NCBI GenBank assembly: GCA_003646995.1
Contig: QMLZ01000078.1
Span: 1-11,502 of the forward strand
From: Deltaproteobacteria bacterium
GTDB taxonomy: Bacteria > Desulfobacterota > DSM-4660 > Desulfatiglandales > Desulfatiglandaceae
Length of the DNA: 11,502 nt
Reading direction: 5' to 3'
Shown piece after piece: positions 1 to 5,729 of this stretch. The translations under genes and the position numbers were made by a program. The notes beneath the pieces are model-generated. The model ran no database searches and was not told where the DNA came from. It was given only the letters and a program-made list of their open reading frames with translations. Within the stretch, counting starts at the first letter, position 1. Every line of letters starts with the position of its first letter.

Positions 1-96
1 CAAATATTTTTCAAATATGTCATCATTAATAGGGTCAATCACAAACTTCTCTTTACTTAAATCAATCCTTAGAATTCTTCCGTAGAATCCATACAT
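1..96 (-). CDS. Aldehyde:ferredoxin oxidoreductase, N-terminal fragment (runs off window)
   Basis: Only the first 32 codons are present; the gene continues beyond base 1. The protein begins MYGFYGRILRIDL, then SKEKF and a stretch ending EKYL. This matches the usual start of the tungsten/molybdopterin aldehyde:ferredoxin oxidoreductase family (M-G-y-x-G-k-i-L-r-v-D-L, then a short linker and a K/R-Y-L-G-G-k/r-G motif that would follow just outside the window). Family members oxidise aldehydes to acids with ferredoxin, or run in reverse, in the cytoplasm of anaerobes. The ATG at 96-94 is preceded by a strong AGGAGGAG ribosome binding site. It lies downstream of the terminator at 249-284, so it is probably a separate transcription unit from the pyl genes. 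The family call rests on a short N-terminus and the substrate cannot be told. Confidence 0.75.
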   Translation of the reverse strand, partial: MYGFYGRILRIDLSKEKFVIDPINDDIFEKYL

Positions 97-143
97 AAGG
101 CTTCTCCTCCTAAGTCAAGCTTCTTATTTTCAGCTTTGCCGAA

Positions 144-207
144 ATTTGATCAAATCTTGTGAAAAACTTTTGCGCAATCGAATTAACATGTTAGTAACTG
201 GGTTACT
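144..207. promoter_or_regulatory. Cluster of three palindromes upstream of the aldehyde oxidoreductase gene
   Basis: Three dyads lie 48 to 111 bases upstream of the start codon at 96: ATTTGATCAAAT at 144-155 (perfect, 12 bp), TAACATGTTA at 184-193 (perfect, 10 bp) and AGTAACTGGGTTACT at 193-207 (6-bp arms, 3-bp spacer). The region is AT-rich and lies between a terminator and a well-marked start codon, as expected for a promoter and operator region. I could not pick a convincing -35/-10 pair, and no dyad exactly fits a regulator consensus that I can name. Confidence 0.45.
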
Positions 208-248
208 GATCCCATGATACTATTTTTAAATCAGCACTGAGCCAGCAA

Positions 249-284
249 TAAAAAAAGCTGAAAAAGTGTAATCTTTTTCAGGCT
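249..284 (-). terminator. Rho-independent terminator of the pyl operon
   Basis: CTGAAAAAG at 258-266 and CTTTTTCAG at 273-281 form a perfect 9-bp stem with a 6-nt loop. On the minus strand the stem is followed by a run of six T and then ATT (256-249). It starts next to the TAG of the pylD remnant (285-283), so it is probably the original end of the pylSc-B-C-D transcript. Confidence 0.85.
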
Positions 285-412
285 AATTTGCTTCAAGATC
301 CAATTCGTAGGTGACATCCGTCGATATACCTATTGCAAGAGGCTTCTGTATAGCAATCTCTACTCCTTCCGCTCCACTATGACCATAGGCCTAACAACAC
401 ATATTCTGACAT
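283..412 (-). pseudogene. pylD: pylD remnant with large internal deletion
   Basis: PylD (L-lysine-N6-3-methylornithine dehydrogenase) does the last step of pyrrolysine synthesis and is normally about 260-270 aa, encoded just after pylC. Here only about 130 bp remain. An ATG at 412-410, with AAGGA 9 nt upstream, starts MSEYVLLGLWS and then hits TAG. In another frame, 381-286 reads SGAEGVEIAIQKPLAIGIST, then DVTYEL, and ends in TAG at 285-283. That tail resembles the PylD C-terminus as I remember it from Methanosarcina (GVELVMEPLGIGTASMLY). The simplest reading is a 5' end and a 3' end joined out of frame after loss of most of the gene. The 3' call is better supported than the 5' call. The Rossmann NAD-binding part is missing, so it cannot be functional. 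Confidence 0.6.
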
Positions 413-463
413 GAACTGGTTTCCTTCTCAGAGCTGATAGGATTGACTAAAACTGATCCCTAT

Positions 464-1630
464 TTAATGTTCCGTGATTCTATCCGGCTTTAATTCACGG
501 ATCCGATCTATTCTAAACCGCTTCGCTATCGTCTTGATAGTCGTATTTCTTTTGGTCCATGCCTCCGAAAGGTCCTGGCCGACCACTATTAGTGTTGCTA
601 CCCAATGGTCACGTCCGGCTATATAGTTGGTAATAGCCTCATCAGCTCCGAAAAAATCAGTTTCCAGATGAAGCGGACCAGCACCGGTCATAATGTGTTC
701 ACCGGCAATTTCAATCATGCCCGGTGATACATTAATATGCTCGTAAATAACTCCACGGCGGTAAGCTATTTTAGGCATTAGCGTTGCAGGAGAAACAAAA
801 ATCTCTCCTAGCATTTGGACGATGTTCAGGCCAGTAGACCAAAACACAGTCGTAGGAGTCTGGCTGGGGAGTCGGGCGTCAATTTCTAGCACCTTCAACT
901 CCCCATTGTTCAAAATAACCTCTACATCCATGATCCCTTTCAGGTTCAAGGCGCTAGCAGTGTCCGCAGAAATTTTTTCAAAAGTCTCGACAAGGTCGGG
1001 AGCTAGCTCAGTGGGAGCGGTCACCCGTTTGCAGTCATAACTCATATCCATATCAAGGTCTGTAACCTGAAGCGGAAAAAATTTTCCATCAACCCCCAGA
1101 ATTTCCAGGGAATAGGAAGGACCCTCAACAAATTCCTGAAGAACCCAAGCCTCGGGTGAAAAATCGCCCTCCTCAAAGCCATCCATCTCTTCCTTTGTAC
1201 TGAAGATCCTAACCCCTTCACTTCCGCTTGAGGCGCTTGGCTTGGCTACCACCGGAAAACCACATTCCGGCCAAGGTTTTGGTACAGGCACACCGACTTT
1301 CGCAAAAAGGCGATTAGATTCAATTTTGGAGGAAGATATCTGATATGCATCAAAATCAAAGACGATCGGAATGCCGGCATTATGCGCCTCTTGAGTCAGG
1401 GCATAAAGGGCCTGATAATTTTCCAGTGCCGGGATAACAAGATCAACACTCTTGATCGTATGACTCAGTTCTTCTCTTCGAGTTACATCCATTTGAATGA
1501 AGTAACTACAAAGGCCTGATGCTGGAACATCTGCTATTTTGTCAATGAGCAATACGTCCCATCCTGCCTTCCGTGCCAAGTAAGCCGCTTCAATGCCTTG
1601 AAGATTACCGCCGATTACGGCGACTAACAT
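464..1630 (-). CDS. pylC: 3-methyl-D-ornithine--L-lysine ligase PylC
   Basis: PylC is a cytoplasmic ATP-grasp enzyme that joins (3R)-3-methyl-D-ornithine to the epsilon amine of L-lysine, the second step of pyrrolysine synthesis. The 388-aa protein starts with a PylC-typical N-terminus (GGNLQGIEAAYLARKAG, residues 7-23). The lid glycine loop KPSASSGSEGVR is at 130-141, and the conserved ATP-grasp core follows: GIMDVEVI at 232-239 and LEIDARLPSQTPT at 248-260. Family proteins are about 360-390 aa, so it looks intact, with a slightly long basic C-terminus. The ATG at 1630 overlaps the end of pylB (pylB's TAG is at 1626-1624), indicating translational coupling. It ends in TAA. Its first 20 codons are duplicated at 4304-4366. 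Confidence 0.95.
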   Translation of the reverse strand: MLVAVIGGNLQGIEAAYLARKAGWDVLLIDKIADVPASGLCSYFIQMDVTRREELSHTIKSVDLVIPALENYQALYALTQEAHNAGIPIVFDFDAYQISSSKIESNRLFAKVGVPVPKPWPECGFPVVAKPSASSGSEGVRIFSTKEEMDGFEEGDFSPEAWVLQEFVEGPSYSLEILGVDGKFFPLQVTDLDMDMSYDCKRVTAPTELAPDLVETFEKISADTASALNLKGIMDVEVILNNGELKVLEIDARLPSQTPTTVFWSTGLNIVQMLGEIFVSPATLMPKIAYRRGVIYEHINVSPGMIEIAGEHIMTGAGPLHLETDFFGADEAITNYIAGRDHWVATLIVVGQDLSEAWTKRNTTIKTIAKRFRIDRIRELKPDRITEH

Positions 1631-1701
1631 ATAACTTTCCTTTCAGTGGATTTTCGGAGCACTTCTCTCCGGCGGTTCGCAATCCAATCCAAATAGTCAT
1701 C
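1571..1701 (-). repeat. pylB/pylC junction, parent copy of a 131-bp duplication
   Basis: This segment (last 26 codons of pylB and first 20 of pylC) matches 4307-4437 without gaps at 122 of 131 positions. All nine differences are transitions. The pylB part from 1659 upward is also repeated at 11278-11502. All copies are in the same orientation. Confidence 0.95.
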
Positions 1702-2745
1702 AAGGGAAGCAGCTTGAAGACCGCACGAAGAAAGCACCGATTGCACACTGTCGGGCGTTCTTCGTGCATCTTCAATATCAAGACAACTCTGAGCCACCCC
1801 GGCCAGTCCTTGACCCGGCGGCACCAAGGAAGTAACCACATTGGCACCTGCCTCCAGCCTGGGCTTTAATCCGGCCAGTCCCTCCACATCCAGTGATGCC
1901 GGTATCAATCTATCCGGAAAGGCCAGACGCATGATTGCTATAATCATCAATTCCCTCGTAGGCTCAGGCGGAACCCAGCCTTCCATGGGAGTCCCTTTTT
2001 GAGGAACAAAATTCATTACTCGTATCTGATCCGCATCCAGCGACCGGATGACTTCAATAGATTCGGCCACATCCTCATTTGTTTCGCCAATTCCGCACAG
2101 CAGTCCTTCCTCGATCAACATCCCAATCCGGTGGGCAAAATATTTTTTTCCCAAACGCTCCCAGTAGCTTTGTCCGATTCTGAGCTTTTTGAACAAGGCC
2201 AGCTGATGGGTTTCCTGATAGCATGCATACCATGTTGCTCCGCCTGCGGCAAAGTCTTCCAGGACGGGGTCTGGAACCACACCAGGAGAAATCATTACCG
2301 GTAGTCCAGTTATAGATCTAACAGAGCTAACCAAAGACGTCAATTCATCAAAGGCGCTGCGGCCATGAAAGAAGAATTTCGGGTCTTCGCCCATTGTCAA
2401 ATCAATGAGATGGACCCCCGAGTCCGCCAGTCGACATGATGCTTCGATAATTTCAGCAGGCTTTTTTCGATATCTCAGGGAAAATGTATTGGATCGACGG
2501 AAAAAACAGAACTTACAATTGTTACGACAAAATGTACTGATGTATACAAATCCATAAAGAAAGATTTTGTTGCCGAAGTGCCGTGTACGGAGTGCCCGAG
2601 CGGTTTCAAACATGGTCTGGATTTGCTGCTGATCTTTTAGGCCTAAGAGAAATGTTATATCATCCTTGAAAAGCCTTTGGCCCTTTTTGACGCTGTTAAG
2701 TATAAACTCAAATCTATGTCTAGATTGAAATCGTTTCATTGACAT
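1624..2745 (-). CDS. pylB: 3-methylornithine synthase PylB (radical SAM)
   Basis: PylB is a radical S-adenosylmethionine mutase that converts L-lysine to (3R)-3-methyl-D-ornithine, the first step of pyrrolysine synthesis. The 373-aa protein has the radical SAM cluster motif C-x3-C-x2-C (CRNNCKFC, Cys73, 77, 80). It also has PylB-typical blocks: LIDLTMGEDP at 113-122, MISPGV at 151-156, YQETH at 176-180, LRIGQS at 188-193, PQKGTPMEG at 248-256 and RLIPASLDVEGL at 279-290. Family proteins are about 350 aa, so it is full length. An ATG-TCA-ATG start gives two possible starts 6 bases apart, and the ribosome binding site is weak. The stop is an amber TAG, but an in-frame TAA follows after two sense codons, so pyrrolysine readthrough would add only three residues. 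A 104-bp gap with a structured repeat separates it from pylSc. Confidence 0.95.
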   Translation of the reverse strand: MSMKRFQSRHRFEFILNSVKKGQRLFKDDITFLLGLKDQQQIQTMFETARALRTRHFGNKIFLYGFVYISTFCRNNCKFCFFRRSNTFSLRYRKKPAEIIEASCRLADSGVHLIDLTMGEDPKFFFHGRSAFDELTSLVSSVRSITGLPVMISPGVVPDPVLEDFAAGGATWYACYQETHQLALFKKLRIGQSYWERLGKKYFAHRIGMLIEEGLLCGIGETNEDVAESIEVIRSLDADQIRVMNFVPQKGTPMEGWVPPEPTRELMIIAIMRLAFPDRLIPASLDVEGLAGLKPRLEAGANVVTSLVPPGQGLAGVAQSCLDIEDARRTPDSVQSVLSSCGLQAASLDDYLDWIANRRREVLRKSTERKVIC

Positions 2746-2809
2746 TCAACTTTCAAATTCCGTTGCAGCACCTTCAGGTCACTCCAGACCACCAACAAAT
2801 TTGCCGGTG

Positions 2810-2850
2810 AGATACCCACGGGCAAGCCCCTAGAACTCTGCCCTTCGGGT
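2810..2850 (-). repeat. 41-nt structured repeat, copy 1 (pylSc-pylB gap)
   Basis: It starts at the last base of the pylSc stop codon. On the minus strand it folds as nested stems: ACCC/GGGT outside, then GGGCA/TGCCC, then AGTTC/GGGCT with two G-U pairs, around a TAG triloop. It matches 10467-10507 (opposite orientation) at 36 of 41 positions. It is followed by about 64 bases with no gene before pylB. It could be an extragenic palindromic repeat, an mRNA-processing or stabilising hairpin, or a weak terminator or attenuator. There is no T-tract. Confidence 0.75.
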
Positions 2851-3695
2851 TATTGGAGATTGAGGCGTATGCCGTCAAGATAAGTTAGGCTTCGTCCCAT
2901 TTTCGCAAGGCTTCTTCCTTTTCCGGCAGCCATCAACAGCCGTTCCAGTCCAAAACCGATTCCTACCCAGGCATCGGTGATTTTCCAGTGCCTATCAAGG
3001 GGATGTGGGCCTATGGCACCTGAACCCAGTTCGACATTACCATTGGCGCTTACTACATCTAGAGTTTCCCCATAGACCTCGGATTTTTCTGCCTCAAGAT
3101 TATAATCTTTTATTCCCGCGGCTTCAGCAACAAGCCCAGCCAGCTCTCGAATCCTGTCCTGACAAGACTCCTGGGGCAATCCCATCTCCACCAAATTGAG
3201 CATGGTAAACTCGCTGGAATGCCTAGCACCCTGGCTTTCCTTACGAAAACAGGGCCCGACTTCAAAAATCCGCACCGGTTTCTCCCACAACCTCATAAGA
3301 TCTTTCAAGATAAAATATAAATGCGGCGCAAGCATGGGTCGCAAGCATTTGTTCCTGCCAAGCCAGTAAATCTGAGATGTTAGAGGGTGGGAATCACCAA
3401 TGCCCATTTTGGACAAAAGTCCCTTAGACATGATGATGGGGGTTATGACCTGGACAAACCCGTTTTGTACCAGCACATCAGTTAAACGGTTTTCCAGTCT
3501 TATCAACTGGGGCCTCAGACGAATTTCACGGAATTCATTGAGCCGCTGGCGCTCTCGTTTAACCAGCCTGCTCTCAATCGCCTGATAAGTTCTATCCCGA
3601 ACCTCAGCACTTTCACACTCTATGTTCAAATCGGATTCGTCGGCATTCAATTCCACCAATCGCCTATACTGCACCTCAGACCATTGAACCGACAT
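2850..3695 (-). CDS. pylS: Pyrrolysyl-tRNA synthetase catalytic subunit PylSc
   Basis: This class II aminoacyl-tRNA synthetase core charges tRNA-Pyl with pyrrolysine. At 281 aa it corresponds to the C-terminal catalytic domain only; bacteria encode the N-terminal tRNA-binding domain separately as pylSn. Visible motifs are CLRPMLAPHLY (117-127), motif 2 GPCFRKES (147-154), FTMLN (163-167), VYGETLDV (207-214) and motif 3 GIGFGLERLL (245-254). Residues matching the Methanosarcina mazei pocket are Tyr127 (Y306), Asn167 (N346), Tyr208 (Y384) and Trp243 (W417). The position of C348 is Val169 here. The ATG at 3695 is preceded by AGGGGAAAG. It ends in TAA and leads the pylSc-pylB-pylC transcript. No complete pylSn is in the window. 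Confidence 0.95.
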   Translation of the reverse strand: MSVQWSEVQYRRLVELNADESDLNIECESAEVRDRTYQAIESRLVKRERQRLNEFREIRLRPQLIRLENRLTDVLVQNGFVQVITPIIMSKGLLSKMGIGDSHPLTSQIYWLGRNKCLRPMLAPHLYFILKDLMRLWEKPVRIFEVGPCFRKESQGARHSSEFTMLNLVEMGLPQESCQDRIRELAGLVAEAAGIKDYNLEAEKSEVYGETLDVVSANGNVELGSGAIGPHPLDRHWKITDAWVGIGFGLERLLMAAGKGRSLAKMGRSLTYLDGIRLNLQ

Positions 3696-3767
3696 GTCTA
3701 TCTTTCCCCTTTACCGTTAACGAATATATTCAGCAGTTTAATCAGCAGTTGCTGGACCCCCTTTTGC

Positions 3768-4109
3768 CTATTTGGATGTATTCTCCTTTAGACATCGGAC
3801 GCAATTAATCTCAATGCCCAGAACTTCAGTTATATTTACTTTCGGCTCTATCCCTTTAGGACTCAGCGCACTCGGATGAAGTGTTCCAATACGCAGGTCT
3901 CTGCGTATTTCACTCATCAACACTGGATCTGTAAGATCTGAGACAGAGACTTGGAGCTTGTTGGCTACATAGTCTTTTGCTTCCTGGATCTTCATGCCAC
4001 GGGTCATCTGCATCCGAGCTACCAGATCTCCGGCAGCTCGCATTCCGCCCATTCCCGCAGCAATAGCATGAGTAATAGCCATGCCAAGCGGGTCACCCAC
4101 ACCCACCTA
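3768..4109 (-). pseudogene. mtbB: mtbB-like dimethylamine methyltransferase, C-terminal fragment starting at the pyrrolysine codon
   Basis: MtbB transfers a methyl group from dimethylamine to its corrinoid protein and has pyrrolysine in the active site. Reading starts at an amber codon (4109-4107) and continues VGVGDPLGMAITHAIAAGM, then GGMRAAGDLVARMQMTRGM, to ...INCVRCLKENTSK. I recall the Methanosarcina enzyme as G-I-Pyl-I-G-V-G-D-P-L-G-M at this point, with about 111 residues after pyrrolysine; here there are 112 codons. The roughly 355 residues before pyrrolysine are missing: upstream in this frame come AAC GTA TTG, another TAG, then non-homologous sequence. The GTG right after the amber codon has no ribosome binding site, so a gene call starting there would be an artefact. 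It ends in TAG 72 bases before pylSc. It is a truncated remnant, not an active enzyme. Confidence 0.85.
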
Positions 4110-4306
4110 CAATACGTTCTAACCCCATAATAAAAGACTTTTACCTCAGGCTTATCCAAGCGGGTAAGCTTCACAAGGTTGCCATCACCGCATGCATGCG
4201 AAAGATGCTCGTAATACTTAACAGTATGATAAAGAATATGACAACATGGCAAGAGCCTGTAAGCGAAAAATGTTAAAAAACCACTTGACAAAAAACACAG
4301 TTGCTG
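4109..4306 (-). pseudogene. Open segment, possible pylSn remnant
   Basis: In frame with the pylC fragment next to it, this stretch reads through without stops and contains HACGDGNLVKLTR, then LDKPEVKV and FYYGVRTYC. The spacing fits the PylS N-terminal tRNA-binding domain as I remember it: ACGD, then a Ser/Thr-Arg pair 9-10 residues after the Cys, then a Cys 17 residues after that Arg, all without gaps. Outside those positions identity is low. The next zinc-ligand Cys would fall where the sequence switches to the mtbB fragment. Bacterial operons often run pylSc-B-C-D-Sn, so a pylSn piece downstream of a collapsed pylC copy would make sense. It could also be unrelated DNA. There is a perfect GCATGCATGC palindrome at 4190-4199. 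Confidence 0.3.
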
Positions 4307-4366
4307 CCGTGCCAGGTAAGCCGCTTCAATGCCTTGAAGATTACTGCCAACCACGGCGACTAACAT
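4304..4366 (-). pseudogene. pylC: pylC 5' fragment (duplicate)
   Basis: The first 20 codons of pylC are repeated here as MLVAVVGSNLQGIEAAYLAR, with Ile6 changed to Val and Gly8 to Ser relative to the intact gene. After this the homology stops abruptly at about 4306 and unrelated sequence follows in frame, making a meaningless 115-codon open frame down to 4019. The glycine-rich N-terminal motif is kept, but the ATP-grasp domain is gone. Confidence 0.9.
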
Positions 4367-4437
4367 GCAACTTTCCTTTCAGTGGATTTTCGGAGCACTT
4401 CTCTCCGGCGGTTCGCAATCCAGTCTAAATAGTCATC
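4307..4437 (-). repeat. pylB/pylC junction, second copy
   Basis: This is a gapless match to 1571-1701 with 9 differences in 131 bases, all transitions. Both reading frames are still open within the copy. The divergence shows it is an old duplication and not an assembly echo. It marks the left edge of the beta-oxidation block. Confidence 0.95.
4360..4437 (-). pseudogene. pylB: pylB 3' fragment (duplicate)
   Basis: This encodes the last 25 or so residues of PylB, from DDYLDWIANRRREVL to the end (Ile372 replaced by Ala), and stops with the same TAG overlapping the duplicated pylC start. Homology ends sharply at 4437, 37 bases before the thiolase stop codon. No start or catalytic part is present. 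Confidence 0.9.
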
Positions 4438-4473
4438 CCGAACTATGTGCTTACCCTAGGAGTCAATACTTCT

Positions 4474-5718
4474 TCATTCATTCCTCTCAAAAACAGCAGC
4501 AATTCCTAGTCCTCCACCACCGCAGATACACTCTAGCCCAAATCGAGCGTTTCTTCTGCGCATTTCGTGCAACAGTGTCACCAACACCCGGGTGCCTGTA
4601 CAGGCAATTGGGTGCCCGAGGGAAATGCCCGAACCATTTACATTAATCCTGTCATAATCGTTAGGGCCAAGGCCCATTTCTTTCAGATCCGCCAATACCT
4701 GGGCAGCAAAGGCCTCCTGGATCTCGATTAGGTCCATCTGGTCAAGTGTGAGTCCTGTGCTATCAAGAGTTTTTTTTACGGCAAGGGGTACTGTCTTGTA
4801 CGCTCGCCTCGGGTCGGCCCCTGAGACCGCGGAGAATTTTAGGGTAGCAAAAGGCGTTATACCAAGCTCTGAGGCCTTTTCAGCAGAAGTTACAACGACT
4901 GCGGCAGCACCGTCATTTTCAGATGAAGAATTGCCAGCTGTACACACCCCTCCCAACACGGGTTTCAGCCTAGAAAGCTTCTCAAGACTTGTATCTTCCC
5001 TTGGTCCTTCATCCTGATCTACTACAACAGGGTCTCCTTTGCGTGTGGGAACAGAAACCGGGACGATCTCTTCTGCGAACTTCCCAGCCTTTATAGCCCC
5101 ACATGCTTTTTCGTGGCTCTCCAGAGCCCACTGGTCGCAAGCCTCTCGCGTAATCCCTTCCTCCTCAGCCGCCGTTTCGGCCCAGGACATCATGGAGGGT
5201 AACACTCCATAGCGTTCTTCAGGCTGCGACATAACCCTAGCTCTCTGGATGCGGTCATAAAGAGGAATTCCCCAAATGGAAAGGTCACCGTGCCCCCGCG
5301 GCATCCCTTTTGACCCGCCAATGCCCCATTTGATACTTCCTGGCAGATAAAATTCCGCATTACTCATGCTCTCAACGCCGCCCGCTACAATCAACTCAGC
5401 ATGTCCGGATTGGATAAGTGAGCCGGCTAACCGCACCACCTCTAAACCCGTGCAGCACCGTCTGTCAATGGTAAGCCCAGGTATGGATTCAGGCCACCCA
5501 GCCCTGAGCAAAGCCATGCGAGCAATGTTGACATACTCACCATTCTGATAAGACTGCCCCATGATCACATCATCTACCTGCCGCGGCTCAATCCCTGCTC
5601 GCTTCAACAATTCATTTAATACGATAGCAGCGAGATCGTACGCTTCGACTTCCCTAAGGGCACCCAAGTATCTGCCCATCGGAGTGCGCACAGCCTCAAC
5701 AATAACTACTTCTTTCAA
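4474..5718 (-). CDS. Thiolase (acetyl-CoA acyltransferase)
   Basis: This protein cleaves 3-ketoacyl-CoA with CoA to acetyl-CoA and a shortened acyl-CoA, or condenses two acetyl-CoA. The 414-aa protein has the thiolase hallmarks: nucleophile Cys88 in DRRCCTGLEVV (85-95), AGGVESMSN (112-120), NGSGISLGHP with His369 (361-370), and C-terminal Cys397 in ECICGGGGLG. Two family positions are unusual. The NEAF motif reads QEAF (Gln334), and the Gly after the nucleophile is Cys89. The start is TTG at 5718, chosen because GGGGAGGGAG sits just upstream and MKEVVIVEAVRTPMG is a typical thiolase N-terminus. It follows the hydratase by 11 bases and is the last gene of the beta-oxidation unit. It ends in TGA. 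Whether it works in degradation or synthesis cannot be read from sequence; the neighbours favour beta-oxidation. Confidence 0.93.
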   Translation of the reverse strand: MKEVVIVEAVRTPMGRYLGALREVEAYDLAAIVLNELLKRAGIEPRQVDDVIMGQSYQNGEYVNIARMALLRAGWPESIPGLTIDRRCCTGLEVVRLAGSLIQSGHAELIVAGGVESMSNAEFYLPGSIKWGIGGSKGMPRGHGDLSIWGIPLYDRIQRARVMSQPEERYGVLPSMMSWAETAAEEEGITREACDQWALESHEKACGAIKAGKFAEEIVPVSVPTRKGDPVVVDQDEGPREDTSLEKLSRLKPVLGGVCTAGNSSSENDGAAAVVVTSAEKASELGITPFATLKFSAVSGADPRRAYKTVPLAVKKTLDSTGLTLDQMDLIEIQEAFAAQVLADLKEMGLGPNDYDRINVNGSGISLGHPIACTGTRVLVTLLHEMRRRNARFGLECICGGGGLGIAAVFERNE

Positions 5719-5729
5719 TTCTCCCTCCC

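Noticed and set aside
4190..4260. Possible promoter upstream of the mtbB fragment (TTGTCA, 17 bases, TTAAGT on the minus strand).
   Set aside because: The -10 match is poor and the region is a decayed junction; not strong enough to annotate.
4019..4366. 115-codon open frame starting with a PylC N-terminus.
   Set aside because: Only 20 codons are pylC; the rest crosses two breakpoints and runs out of frame over the mtbB fragment. It is a chimera, not a gene.
5425..5465. A tRNA-Pyl-like string on the plus strand (ACCTCTAAACCCGTGCAG) resembling the anticodon region of bacterial pylT.
   Set aside because: It lies inside the conserved nucleophile region of the thiolase gene, and the flanks do not form acceptor, D or T stems.
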